A DNA stretch of 41,622 nt, taken from Verrucomicrobiota bacterium. GTDB taxonomy: Bacteria; Verrucomicrobiota; Verrucomicrobiia; Opitutales; Opitutaceae. A program made the translations under genes and the position numbers. Under the pieces are notes generated by a model. That model was given only the letters and a program-made list of their open reading frames with translations. It was not told where the DNA came from and searched no databases. This document shows positions 32,965-41,611 of this stretch, piece by piece (the stretch's first letter is position 1; each line of letters opens with the position of its first letter). The stretch lies in the NCBI GenBank assembly GCA_947471035.1, contig CANIWJ010000021.1:1-41622 (forward strand), read 5' to 3'.

Positions 32965-33576
32965 TATTGAATGGTAACCAAAGTTGATAAAAAGTAGGTC
33001 ATGTCAATAGCCAAAAAGATAATTTAAGTAGTTAAAAGATATGTCCATTGATTTATTAAGAGCCCCCAACAATTAGGGCGTTTAGCGGGCTGAGGCAGGG
33101 GGGGGCTCAAAAAATCCTTAAAATTTAGGTAGCACATCCCGAATCCCCGCTCCACCGGCGGTGGTCCTATTTGTCAGTCGCGAGCACTATCAGCTAACCC
33201 CTTATCACAAAGCGTAAGTTGGCGCGTTTACGCTCGAAAGAATCAACATTACGGGTCATCTCAAAATTCCGTGCTCATTTTCAGTAAGACCATACCTGAG
33301 ATTCAGAAAGCAATTGATCTGCGTCGGGCCGTCCCAATTCCGGCACCCTAAATCGTCGCGCCTGCGGAACACGCTATCCAGCCACAAATCAGACTATGCC
33401 CACGCCAGTATTCATAGGAGACCGAGTCTTTCCCTCGAAAGACTCGGTCTCCTATGAATACTGCCGGTGCTCTCTCCGCCGGTTTGGCATCAACCTGCTT
33501 CGAGCGTGCAAAGGCGGGGGTCCTCAAAAAGTCCTCAAAAAAAAGGCCCTAAAAACAGGCTCACTAGAGGTAATAT
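32965..33576. other. Gene-free AT-rich stretch of the element
   Basis: Six hundred bases without a credible gene. It contains the long hairpin at 33406-33463, two direct TCCTCAAAAA copies near 33523-33542 and a G8 tract near 33101. It is bounded on the right by the tRNA 3' fragment. The composition is close to the adjoining element genes and unlike the nap region, so it is probably the non-coding end of the same element, possibly with an origin. Confidence 0.45.
33406..33463. repeat. Perfect 27-bp-stem hairpin
   Basis: The left arm (33406-33432, beginning CAGTATTCATAGGAGACC) and the right arm (33437-33463, ending GGTCTCCTATGAATACTG) are exact reverse complements around the 4-base centre CCTC. 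No poly-T follows, so a terminator is not the obvious reading. It lies in the non-coding end of the element that carries the HUH-like protein. An oriT, replication origin or recombination site are candidates. Confidence 0.85.
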
Positions 33577-33629
33577 TCGTCAGGCTCATAACCTGAAGGT
33601 CGTTGGTTCGAATCCAACCCCTGCACCCA
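33577..33629 (+). tRNA. 3' fragment of initiator tRNA-Met (CAU)
   Basis: The 53 bases contain an anticodon arm TCAGG-CTCATAA-CCTGA (anticodon CAT 33587-33589), a T arm GTTGG-TTCGAAT-CCAAC, the acceptor 3' strand and an encoded CCA. The anticodon arm resembles fMet tRNAs. The D arm and 5' acceptor strand are absent; the preceding bases cannot pair with the acceptor strand. A tRNA 3' half at the edge of accessory DNA is the usual trace of site-specific integration into a tRNA gene. It is not a functional tRNA. Confidence 0.75.
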
Positions 33630-33632
33630 ATT

Positions 33633-33668
33633 AAAACCCCTCGTAGCCTAACGGTTTCGAGGGGTTTT
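33633..33668 (+). terminator. Rho-independent terminator after tRNA fragment
   Basis: AAAACCCCTCG (33633-33643) pairs perfectly with CGAGGGGTTTT (33658-33668) around a 14-base loop, followed by GGTTTT. It directly follows the CCA end, as in a native tRNA transcription unit. Confidence 0.75.
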
Positions 33669-33898
33669 GGTTTTCAGGCGTCTCATTTGGAATCGGCTGG
33701 TTTTGTTAGGAAGTGCCTTAAAATGGACGGAATATGGACACCAATTTCCAACCGATCTCGAATCGGGGAGCGGTAGAAATACCCAGCACTGCGGCGCATT
33801 ATGGCTCTGCCTGCTGCTATTGATGCGCATATCCTTTCCCTTCGACTAAAAAAGTGCGTGCTCCCTTGGGAGCTTGGATGCGCGAACGTGGCTGGGCT

Positions 33899-34678
33899 AT
33901 GAGCACTACAATTGATCGCCAAAACAGCCAAGACGCGCACTATATTCACGCCTACCGGGCATGGATATCGAGCCTTCCCCCTGACGAGCAAGCTGCGCTT
34001 GCCGCGCAGGGTCTAGCCGAGCCAGACACGAAACGTAGAACATCAAGTTACGACCCCGAGTTGGCGCTCGCGCTCGCGACCGCCAACCCGTGGGACCGGG
34101 AAGTCACGGACGCCGACGCGAAAAACTCGACTCCCCAGCGAACGGCCAACGATGTGGCCTTGGCGCTCGCGTCGTTCTGCGCACGAGTGCGCTCTCATCC
34201 GAATCCGCTCCTCGCCTTCGACAGCTTGTGCTTCGCCACCGGTTTAATGGGTTTGGAGGGACGCTCGCAAACGGCACTCGCGGCGCAGCATGGTGTGTCG
34301 AGGGCGGCGTTTTCAAAGCAGGTGGTGAACTGGCTGGACATCTTTGACCTGACTCCGCCGCGCGGATGCCGGTCGGAGCGAATGCGGGAGAAGCTACGAA
34401 AAGCGGTGCGACCGGCCAAGGTGCAGCAAAAACTCGCTTCTTTGCCCGAGGGCGGGATGCGGTGGAAACGCAATCGTTATCCAGGCCGTTCCACTGACCC
34501 GACCGTGGTCTTTGTGCGCGGGCTCGATCTCTTTCGCCGATGGTTGCGGGGAAGGTGCCGAAAGCTCCCTCTGCGGCGCTGGTCGCCGGAGGCCCGGGAA
34601 ATTCTTCGCATGGAGCTTGAGTGGTTTTCCCGGCTCTCTGCGGAGCTAAAATCGCCGGGACATTCTTGCCCCGAGTGA
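33899..34678 (+). CDS. Putative HTH DNA-binding protein
   Basis: A 259-residue protein whose middle holds a helix-turn-helix-like stretch (SQTALAAQHGVSRAAFSKQVVNWLDIF), and whose C-terminal third is basic (Arg-rich, RWLRGRCRKLPLRRW). It has no enzymatic motif. ATG 33899 is preferred over ATG 33878 and GTG 33854 because the upstream stretch is a small hairpin region (GCTCCCTTGGGAGC, 33860-33873). It follows the tRNA fragment and faces the excisionase-like gene tail to tail. A phage or island regulator is the likely role, inferred from context. No family is recognised. Confidence 0.6.
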   Translation: MSTTIDRQNSQDAHYIHAYRAWISSLPPDEQAALAAQGLAEPDTKRRTSSYDPELALALATANPWDREVTDADAKNSTPQRTANDVALALASFCARVRSHPNPLLAFDSLCFATGLMGLEGRSQTALAAQHGVSRAAFSKQVVNWLDIFDLTPPRGCRSERMREKLRKAVRPAKVQQKLASLPEGGMRWKRNRYPGRSTDPTVVFVRGLDLFRRWLRGRCRKLPLRRWSPEAREILRMELEWFSRLSAELKSPGHSCPE

Positions 34679-34918
34679 TGTGGCCGCACATTCGCCCCGT
34701 GCTGGAATGCGCAGCCGGGTGCGGATGTGCAGTTCGACTTCCTTGGGGTCAAAATAGACAAAGTGGCCCACTTTGTGGGAAGGAATGCGGCGGAGTTTGG
34801 TCCACTCGCGCAGAGTTCGGATAGACGGCTCCTTTCCCGGAGGAAAAATCCCGCTCGCGCGGAGTCCGACGACGTTCGTGAAGCAAGAGCTGGTTTCCGG
34901 AGTGCTTACTAGGTTCAT
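34646..34918 (-). CDS. Excisionase-like small HTH protein
   Basis: A 90-residue protein with a winged-helix pattern: TLREWTKLRRIPSHKVGHFVYFDPKEVE, as in excisionase/MerR-like HTH_17 domains (the RIP-x2-KxG-x2-VxF region sits where those proteins contact DNA). It ends in a basic tail. The gene overlaps the 3' end of the facing gene (34646-34678) on the opposite strand. Excisionases act with tyrosine integrases in island excision; no integrase is visible in the window. Confidence 0.65.
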   Translation of the reverse strand: MNLVSTPETSSCFTNVVGLRASGIFPPGKEPSIRTLREWTKLRRIPSHKVGHFVYFDPKEVELHIRTRLRIPARGECAATSLGARMSRRF

Positions 34919-34968
34919 CTCCCTGACACCGCGTCAACTGGCAGGCAGGGTGGGTTCAGATGGTGTTG

Positions 34969-36837
34969 TTATAAGGTGATGTCCTGAAACTGCAGGGCGC
35001 TGAGCTTGCGGTATAAACCGTCGGGACGGGTGATGAGTTCTTCATGGGTTCCGGTTTCCACCACCCGGCCGGCGGAGATGACCACGATGAGGTCCGCGCT
35101 GCGGATGGTGGCGAGCCGATGCGCGACGATAAACGTGGTGCGGCCGTGCATGAGGGTTTCCAGCGCTTCTTGCACGAGGCGCTCGCTTTCGCTGTCGAGC
35201 GAGCTGGTGGCTTCGTCGAGGATGAGGATGGCCGGGTCTTTGAGGATGGCTCGGGCAATGGCCACCCGTTGGCGCTGGCCGCCGGAGAGTTTGATGCCGC
35301 GGTCGCCGACCACGGTGGCATAGCCTTCGGGGAAGCCGCGAATGAACGCGTCGGCGTTGGCCTGTTTGGCTGCCTGGGCGATTTCGTCAGCCGAGGCACC
35401 GGGGCGACCGTAGGCGATGTTTTCCGCGATGCTGCCGCCGAAGAGCAGCACATCCTGCGGCACAATGGCCATCTGGCCGCGCAGTTCGCGCAGCGGGTAG
35501 GAGCGGGCATCGCGGCCATCGATGAGGAGTCGGCCGGCCTCGGGGTCGTAAAAGCGGAGCAGGAGGGCGGTAAGGGTGGATTTGCCGGCTCCGCTGGGGC
35601 CGACGAGCGCGATTTTTTGGCCGGGCCGGGCGAGCAGGGAGATGTCGGTGAGCACTTGGATTTCCGGCCGCGAGGGGTAACGAAAACCCACGCCGGAGAA
35701 CTCTACTTCGCCGCGCAGGCGGGGTGCTGGCGAGGGCGGGGTGGGAGACGTCTCCGCTTGGGTTGCGGTGGGCAAGACCGCGTTGCCCTCGGGGACTTCG
35801 CGCAGGAGTTCACGCACGCGCTGGGTGGCACCGATGGTTTTCTGGAGCTGGCTAAAGAGTTCGGCGGCCTGGCCCATGGCTCCCGCGACGAAGGTGGTGT
35901 AGAGCACGAAGCGGGTGAGTTCGCCGACGGTGATCTGGTGGGTTTGCAGGAGGCGCGCGCCAAACCACAAGACCACGACGATGCCGCCGAAAAGCGCGGC
36001 GATGATGAAGCAGATAAAAGCCGCGCGCCAGCGGGCCGCTTGCAGGCTGGCAGCGAGCACCGCCTGGTTGCTGCGCCGGTAACGGCCCAATTCGTAGTCC
36101 TCGTTTTTAAAGGCCTTCACGCTGGCGATGGCTTGCAGCGTCTCTTCGACCAAGGTGCCGACCTCGGCCAGGCGGTCCTGGGTTTCGCGCGAAAACCGCC
36201 GCAGACGTCGGCCAAAGGTCACCGCCGCCGCGACAAGGAAGGGCAGGGTGGAGAGCAGCAGGAGCGTGAGTTTTCCCGAGGTGAGCGAGATGAGCACGAT
36301 GCCACCGGCGAGGAAGATAGCTTGCCGGCAGAGCTGGGGCAGGGTGTCCACCAGCGCGGCTTCGATCTGGGCGATGTCGGTGGAGATGCGGCTGGTGAGT
36401 TCGCCCACGCGACGGCGGGCAAAGAACTCTATGGGCAGAGTAATGACGCGGGAATACACCTCCTCTCGCAGATCGGCCAGGGCACTTTGGCCGGTGCGGT
36501 TGAAGCAATAGGCGCTGCCGTAGGCGGCGGCGGCTTGCAGACTGATCGTGGCGGCGAGCACGGCGGCCACTTGGTTGAGGGTAAGCGAGCCGAGGACCGG
36601 GATGGCCACGCCCTCGGGGTGGAGCGCGGCATCAATCAGGCCACCGGCCAAGAGCGGAAAACATAAGCCGAAGGTGGCACCGGCGAGCAGGCAGCAAAGG
36701 CCGGCGATGAAGAGTCGGCGATAGGGCCGGAGGTAGCGGAAAAATTGCCAGGTCTCGCGCAGGGATTCGCGGTTGAGGGCGGCTTTGGGCAGGCGGTCCA
36801 AGGCGGCTTCTTCAGGCGTGGGATTGCGGCGCGACAT
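34969..36837 (-). CDS. ABC exporter, fused membrane and ATPase domains
   Basis: A 622-residue half-transporter of the ABCB/MsbA type. The transmembrane domain is at about residues 30-330 with six helices. The nucleotide-binding domain follows, with Walker A GPSGAGKST, signature LSGGQRQRVA and Walker B ILILDEATSS, plus the H-loop VAHRL. Such exporters homodimerise and export lipids or drugs. The substrate is not evident. ATG 36837 is preferred to GTG 36846. It is separated by about 60 bases from the neighbouring repeat protein with which it may be co-transcribed; export of that protein is not implied. Confidence 0.95.
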   Translation of the reverse strand: MSRRNPTPEEAALDRLPKAALNRESLRETWQFFRYLRPYRRLFIAGLCCLLAGATFGLCFPLLAGGLIDAALHPEGVAIPVLGSLTLNQVAAVLAATISLQAAAAYGSAYCFNRTGQSALADLREEVYSRVITLPIEFFARRRVGELTSRISTDIAQIEAALVDTLPQLCRQAIFLAGGIVLISLTSGKLTLLLLSTLPFLVAAAVTFGRRLRRFSRETQDRLAEVGTLVEETLQAIASVKAFKNEDYELGRYRRSNQAVLAASLQAARWRAAFICFIIAALFGGIVVVLWFGARLLQTHQITVGELTRFVLYTTFVAGAMGQAAELFSQLQKTIGATQRVRELLREVPEGNAVLPTATQAETSPTPPSPAPRLRGEVEFSGVGFRYPSRPEIQVLTDISLLARPGQKIALVGPSGAGKSTLTALLLRFYDPEAGRLLIDGRDARSYPLRELRGQMAIVPQDVLLFGGSIAENIAYGRPGASADEIAQAAKQANADAFIRGFPEGYATVVGDRGIKLSGGQRQRVAIARAILKDPAILILDEATSSLDSESERLVQEALETLMHGRTTFIVAHRLATIRSADLIVVISAGRVVETGTHEELITRPDGLYRKLSALQFQDITL

Positions 36838-36897
36838 GGGGCCCACGGTTTCCGGCCGGGGCTAAAACACAAGGGCGGCAGGCGTTGCGGGCTGGGT

Positions 36898-39800
36898 TTA
36901 ACCTGAGGTCGCCCGGACGCGGCGGCGGCGGAAAACGGCAAACACGGTAAGGCCACCGAGGCCGAGGAGGCCGTAGGTGGCGGGCTCGGGCACGGGGGTG
37001 ATCTGGTAGTAGTTGCTATCGTAGTTCTGCCATTTGGCAGTGCCGGGGTAGCCATCGAAGATGACGCGGGAGAGCTGGGTGTTGTCGAAGGTGGCTTTTT
37101 CAACCAAGAGGAAATCCGTGAATTCGAGCCAGTTGGTGATGGTGAGCAGGGAGTTGGCGTCCACCGAGAGGTATTTGAGGTAGAGGAAGGTGGGGGAGCA
37201 GACCGAGCCGCCGCCGAAATCGAGCACGCTGTTGCCGGTGATGGTGAGGGTATCGACGGTTTCCACGCGGGAAGCGTCGCCGACGTTGACCGCGCCGTTG
37301 AGCTCGAAGCGGGCGACGTTGGCGGCGTTGCCGACTTCGCCGCCGCGCAGGGTGACGTTGGCGGTGTCGGCGATTTGTTCGTTGGCGGCGAGTTTCAGGG
37401 TGTCGATGCCACGGCCGTCGCCGACGGTGACGTTGCCGGCGATGGCGGTGACGCCGTCAGATTTGGCGAGGGTGAGGGTGCCGGCGTTAACCGTGGTGGT
37501 TCCGGTGAGGGTGTTGGCGGTGGTGCCGGAGAGGGTAAGTGTTTCCGTGCCGGATTTGGTGAGGCCGCCGGTGCCGGTGAGGGTGGAGCTGATGGTGGTG
37601 CCGCCGGTGTTGTAGGCGTGGACGATGAGCTCGTTGCTGTTGCCGGTGGTGAGGGTGCCGCCGGAGAGGGTGGCGGCAGTGGTGCCGGTGGTGAGGAGGC
37701 CGCCGGATTGAAGGGTGACGGTGAAACCGGCCTGGGCGATATCGATGCCGGAGGCGAGTTTGAGCGAGTTGATGGTGCGATCAGCGGTGAGGGTCTGGTC
37801 GGCGGTGGGGGCGGCGTTGTCGGTGGTGGCGGTCCAGCCGGTCTGGGCACCGGTATCGTAGCTGGCATAGGCGATGATGCTGGAGCCGCTCAAGGCGGCG
37901 AAATCCGACGAGTTCACCGTGCCATAAGCGAGGATGCCGTCGTCGAGAGTGGGGGCGGTGGTGAAGGTGAGGCGGGGGGTGTTGCCGGTGCCGTAGGTGC
38001 CGTTGGTTTGGGTGGTGTTGACGAAGTCGATGGTGGCACCGGCGGAGCGGGAGAGGGAGGCGGAGGTGAGGGTGGTGCTGCGGCCTGAGCGATTGTTGAC
38101 GACGTCGAGAGTGTTGGCCCCGCTGCCTAGGGTAATGGTGCCAATTGTCTCCGTGGTGCTGTTGTTGTCGGTTCGGCCCCAGAAGGCGAGGGTGCCGCCT
38201 TGTAGGTTAATGCCGGTGGTGTTGCCGATGCGACTGGTATTGTTGCCGCCGCCGGTGGCGGAAGAGTGGGTGCCGGCGTTATCGAGGGTCAGGGTGCCAC
38301 CGGAAGTGACGGTAAAACCGGTGACGGCGGTCATGGTTCCTGCGCTGGTATTGAGGCGTAGTTCCGCGCCGCGGATTTCGACGGTTCCTGCGAGGGAATT
38401 ATTGGCTACGGTGGAGTCGAGTCGGCCGTTGCCGGTCACGATGAGGTTGCTGTTGGACAAGGCTTGGGTGAGGCGGGCTTCGGCACGGGTGGAGACGGCG
38501 GCGCTGTCGATCACTTGGATGGTGCGGGTGCCGGCCCCGAGGTTGATCGCGGTATCGAACTGGAGTGTGCCGGTGGCGCTGGTGGAACCCAGAATTAGGG
38601 TGCTGCCATCTGCGACGAAGCCGCTGGTGGTGCCCCAGGTGACGGCCGTGGTGCTGCCGTTTAAGCGCAAGCGTCGGTCGCCAGTTTCGGCGGCGAAACC
38701 GCCGGAGCCGGTCCATTGGACTTGGTTGGCACCGGTGCCGAGGGTGGGGCCGAGGTCGGCGTTTATCTCGCGCACACCGCCGTTGAGCTGAAGGTTGGCG
38801 CCGGTGGAGATAGTGCCGCGCAGGGCACCGCCGCGGATCTCGGTGGCGCCGGTGTAGTCGTTGGTGCCGGTGAGGTTGAGGGTGCCGGTGCCGGTTTTGA
38901 TCAGGCCGCCGACGCCGGTGTCGGTTAGGTTGCCGGAGAGGGTGGCGTCGATGGCGGCGGTGCCGTTGGCGACGCGGATTTCGCGTTGGCCGCCGTTGAG
39001 GTCGATGGCGTTTTGGAAGTCGAGGGTGTTGTCGGAAACGTCGGAGGAGAGGAGCAGGGCCTGGCCGTTGCCGAGGAAGCTGGCGGTGGAGGCCCAGGTG
39101 AGGGCGGTGCCGCCGCCGAGGTTGACGGTGCGGGCGGCTCCGTAGGCGGAGAAGCCGCCGTCGGAGGTGAACTGGACTTGGCCGGCACCGGTGCCGAGGG
39201 CGGCGGTGTAGTTGGCGGCGCCGAGTTCGAGCACACCGCCGGCGAGTTGTACGTTGGTCGAGGCGGAAAGGGCGGAGGTGTTGGTGAGGCGCAGTTCGCC
39301 CTCGTTGATGATGGTGGCGCCGGTGTAGGTGTTGGCTCCGCCGAGGACGACGGTGCCGGCGCCGACTTTGGTGAGGCTGCGGGAGCCGCCGGACTCGCTG
39401 ATAACTCCGCTTAGGGTGAGGCTGCCATCGCGGGAGCCGATGGCGGAATCGGTGGCGAGCACGGCGGTGCCGGCGAAGGTGTTAGCTCCGCCGTCGTTGT
39501 GCAGGGCTCCGGCGAGTTCACCGGTGCTGCGGGTGATGCCGCTGCCGTTGACGGTGATCGACTCGTTGACGGTGTAGTTGACGTTGTTGCGGAAGGCGAG
39601 GGTGGCACCGGAGGCGACGGTGGTGGTGCCGGTGGTATTGCCGAGGGCCCCATCGCTGGTAAGCACGAGCATGCCCTCGTTGACCGTCACGTTACCGCTC
39701 CATGCGACGGGGGTGCCGGTGGGATCGTCGGAGTTATTGTTGTTTATCGTGGCGATGCCGACGCCGTTTTTGAACAGGTCGCCGGTGCCGGAGATGTCGC

Positions 39801-41229
39801 CGTTGAAGTTTACCGCTCCGAAGCCGGAGACGGTGATGTCTTTGCCGTTGGTCTCGGTAGTGCCGTTAATGCAGAGGGTCGAGTAAGAGTAGTTACGAAT
39901 GGCGAGGTCTTCGACGAGGGCGAGGTCGGTGTTGATTTTGTGCCGGGCGTAGGCGCCGTTGTAGTCGTTTACGTTGATGGAGGGCAGGCCCGCCTGGGCG
40001 GTGTCGCCAAGGGTGATGACCTTGCCGTCGCCCACGGTGCCGATGGAGTAGTTGATGCTCGAGTCGAAGGTCATGTTACGAACTTCGACGTTGTTCGCGA
40101 GGGTGACGGCTTGGGTGTTGTTGGTGCCGTTGTTGGTCGGTTTGTTGCCGAAAAGGACGTCGGAGTCGCGCAGCGGGGTTTTGTTGTCGTCGGCAGAGAC
40201 AGAGGAGTACCAGTTGGAGTTGGCTTCGCCGCCAGCGGTAGAGCCCCATGCGGTGGTGCCGGCGCCGTTGTCCCATTCATAGGCACCGGAGCCGGTGGAC
40301 CAGGGGGTGGTGGTGACGCTCAGGTTGCGGATTTCGTGTATTTCGTTCTGACCGCCGGTAGAGGCGGTGAAGCCCACCTTGAGGGTGTCGGGCCGGGCGT
40401 AGCCGGAAAGGTCGGCGGTGAATGCGGTGATGTAGTTGCTGCTGGCCCCGAACTTCATCTCGACGGTGAGCTGGTTATTGGCGTCGATGACGAGTTTGAA
40501 GGAGCGGAAATCCGCGCCGGTCTGATTGGGGCGGGTGGTCGAGGAGGGGAAATCCATCTGGCCGCCGCCGGAAAGGGTTTCGAGCGGGGCGGAGGAGGCG
40601 ATGTAATCGTAGCCGGTCTGGCCGGAGCCGGGGCCGCGCACGGCGATTTGATTGGGCATCAACGTGGCGTTATTGTCCCCGTATTTACCGCCATTACGGC
40701 CTTCGTCACCGTTGGAGTAGTTGCCGTAATTATCGAAACCTATGCCTAGGTAGCCGCCGACCATGCCGTCTTCACCAGTGCGGTTGGCATAGCCCAGAGA
40801 GCCTCCGTAGGCACCTGGGGTGAAGGAGGAGGCGTCCACGGTGCCGTCGATAAGGAAGAAAGTAATGCCGTCCGCACCGGTGCCGTTATAAAACGCGTAG
40901 TCCATTGTGACTTCGAGCCGCGCGTTAACGGAAAAAATCTGGCTGTCGAGCAGTGCGGCGGTGGATTGGTTGCCGGTGTTGGTGTTGAGGCGTAGCCAGC
41001 CGGTGCCGGGCGTATCGATGGTGGTGGCGGTTAATACGGGCAGGGTATCGCCAGGCGCGGCGTAAAAATTCCATCCCGGCGCGGTGGTGCCGGTGAAGTT
41101 TTCGGTGAAGTTTACCTGAGCGACTGCCGAGCTGACCAGAAGCGTGGTATAGCCTGCAAAGAGTGCGAATGCCCGGCGGGGGGAGCCGGCTAATTTATTT
41201 GCGAGGGGTGCTGGTGGGTGCAGACGCAC
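36898..41229 (-). CDS. Giant autotransporter-repeat protein, PEP-CTERM tail
   Basis: A 1443-residue exported protein. A signal peptide ends near AVAQ (residues 36-39). A jelly-roll lectin-like domain (about 45-310, LEVTMDYAFYNGTGADGITF, LGIGFDNYG) follows. The bulk is many imperfect autotransporter-associated beta-strand repeats (for example LTKVGAGTVVLGGANTYTG, LIKTGTGTLNLTGTNDYTG). The C-terminus is a PEP-CTERM sorting signal (VPEPATYGLLGLGG, a hydrophobic helix and RRRR). No autotransporter beta-barrel is seen, so secretion would rely on exosortase/PEP-CTERM sorting. GTG 41229 is the start. The role is probably surface adhesion or carbohydrate binding. Confidence 0.9.
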   Translation of the reverse strand: MRLHPPAPLANKLAGSPRRAFALFAGYTTLLVSSAVAQVNFTENFTGTTAPGWNFYAAPGDTLPVLTATTIDTPGTGWLRLNTNTGNQSTAALLDSQIFSVNARLEVTMDYAFYNGTGADGITFFLIDGTVDASSFTPGAYGGSLGYANRTGEDGMVGGYLGIGFDNYGNYSNGDEGRNGGKYGDNNATLMPNQIAVRGPGSGQTGYDYIASSAPLETLSGGGQMDFPSSTTRPNQTGADFRSFKLVIDANNQLTVEMKFGASSNYITAFTADLSGYARPDTLKVGFTASTGGQNEIHEIRNLSVTTTPWSTGSGAYEWDNGAGTTAWGSTAGGEANSNWYSSVSADDNKTPLRDSDVLFGNKPTNNGTNNTQAVTLANNVEVRNMTFDSSINYSIGTVGDGKVITLGDTAQAGLPSINVNDYNGAYARHKINTDLALVEDLAIRNYSYSTLCINGTTETNGKDITVSGFGAVNFNGDISGTGDLFKNGVGIATINNNNSDDPTGTPVAWSGNVTVNEGMLVLTSDGALGNTTGTTTVASGATLAFRNNVNYTVNESITVNGSGITRSTGELAGALHNDGGANTFAGTAVLATDSAIGSRDGSLTLSGVISESGGSRSLTKVGAGTVVLGGANTYTGATIINEGELRLTNTSALSASTNVQLAGGVLELGAANYTAALGTGAGQVQFTSDGGFSAYGAARTVNLGGGTALTWASTASFLGNGQALLLSSDVSDNTLDFQNAIDLNGGQREIRVANGTAAIDATLSGNLTDTGVGGLIKTGTGTLNLTGTNDYTGATEIRGGALRGTISTGANLQLNGGVREINADLGPTLGTGANQVQWTGSGGFAAETGDRRLRLNGSTTAVTWGTTSGFVADGSTLILGSTSATGTLQFDTAINLGAGTRTIQVIDSAAVSTRAEARLTQALSNSNLIVTGNGRLDSTVANNSLAGTVEIRGAELRLNTSAGTMTAVTGFTVTSGGTLTLDNAGTHSSATGGGNNTSRIGNTTGINLQGGTLAFWGRTDNNSTTETIGTITLGSGANTLDVVNNRSGRSTTLTSASLSRSAGATIDFVNTTQTNGTYGTGNTPRLTFTTAPTLDDGILAYGTVNSSDFAALSGSSIIAYASYDTGAQTGWTATTDNAAPTADQTLTADRTINSLKLASGIDIAQAGFTVTLQSGGLLTTGTTAATLSGGTLTTGNSNELIVHAYNTGGTTISSTLTGTGGLTKSGTETLTLSGTTANTLTGTTTVNAGTLTLAKSDGVTAIAGNVTVGDGRGIDTLKLAANEQIADTANVTLRGGEVGNAANVARFELNGAVNVGDASRVETVDTLTITGNSVLDFGGGSVCSPTFLYLKYLSVDANSLLTITNWLEFTDFLLVEKATFDNTQLSRVIFDGYPGTAKWQNYDSNYYQITPVPEPATYGLLGLGGLTVFAVFRRRRVRATSG

Positions 41230-41358
41230 GTTTTAGGGGAATTTCTGCATCGTGGTGTTTTGCGGAGGCGCTGCAAGACTGGTCATGGCATTGCGTAATA
41301 CTACGCCAAGCCTGCATTTACGCCTAAATCGTGCGCACCGGCTGAGGAGTGCGTACGG

Positions 41359-41387
41359 AAAAGAACCCGCCCGGCGGGTTCTTTTTT
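41359..41387 (+). terminator. Strong Rho-independent terminator hairpin
   Basis: AAAAGAACCCG (41359-41369) pairs with CGGGTTCTTTT (41375-41385), a 5-base loop between, followed by TT. The A-rich left side and T-run on the right allow use from both directions. It probably ends a gene to the right of the window. Confidence 0.75.
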
Positions 41388-41437
41388 AAGAAGCGAGCTA
41401 AGAGCCTATCCGGCTAACCAATGGAGTGGCGCGAGGA

Positions 41438-41611
41438 GCGAAATTTGCCGTCCGGCAAGGCGGCCGACCGGGAGGCGGGCCAGAGGCCCGTGCCCGGTCG
41501 GGCAACGCCGCCGACGGCAAATTTCGCCCTCGCCCGGAGGGTTGAGCGGGAAAACGGGTTGGGCCTGCGTTGTCCGAGGCGGCATGGGCCTCTGGCCCAC
41601 CTCCGCCTCGG
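41438..41611. repeat. Paired REP-like palindromic element
   Basis: First unit: nested arms 41438-41452 with 41513-41527 (15 bp, GCGAAATTTGCCGTC), 41464-41472 with 41493-41501 (CCGACCGGG) and 41476-41481 with 41485-41490 around AGA. Second unit: 41574-41582 with 41603-41611 (CCGAGGCGG) around TGGGCC-TCT-GGCCCA. The cores GGGCCAGAGGCCC and GGGCCTCTGGCCC are reverse complements, so two inverted copies of a REP-like unit seem to be present. The element continues at the window edge. Confidence 0.65.

Noticed and set aside
33551-33629. Complete tRNA gene
   Set aside because: The bases where the 5' acceptor and D arm should be cannot form them, so only the 3' part is a tRNA.
35044-36666. Plus-strand frame of 540 codons
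   Set aside because: It is the antisense shadow of the ABC exporter; its composition is Gly/Glu-rich low complexity.
37375-38088. Plus-strand Gly-rich frame of 237 codons
   Set aside because: It is antisense of the repeat protein and shows only low-complexity sequence.
39499-40749. Plus-strand frame of 416 codons, Gly/Val-rich
   Set aside because: It is antisense of the giant repeat protein, whose repeats make long opposite frames.
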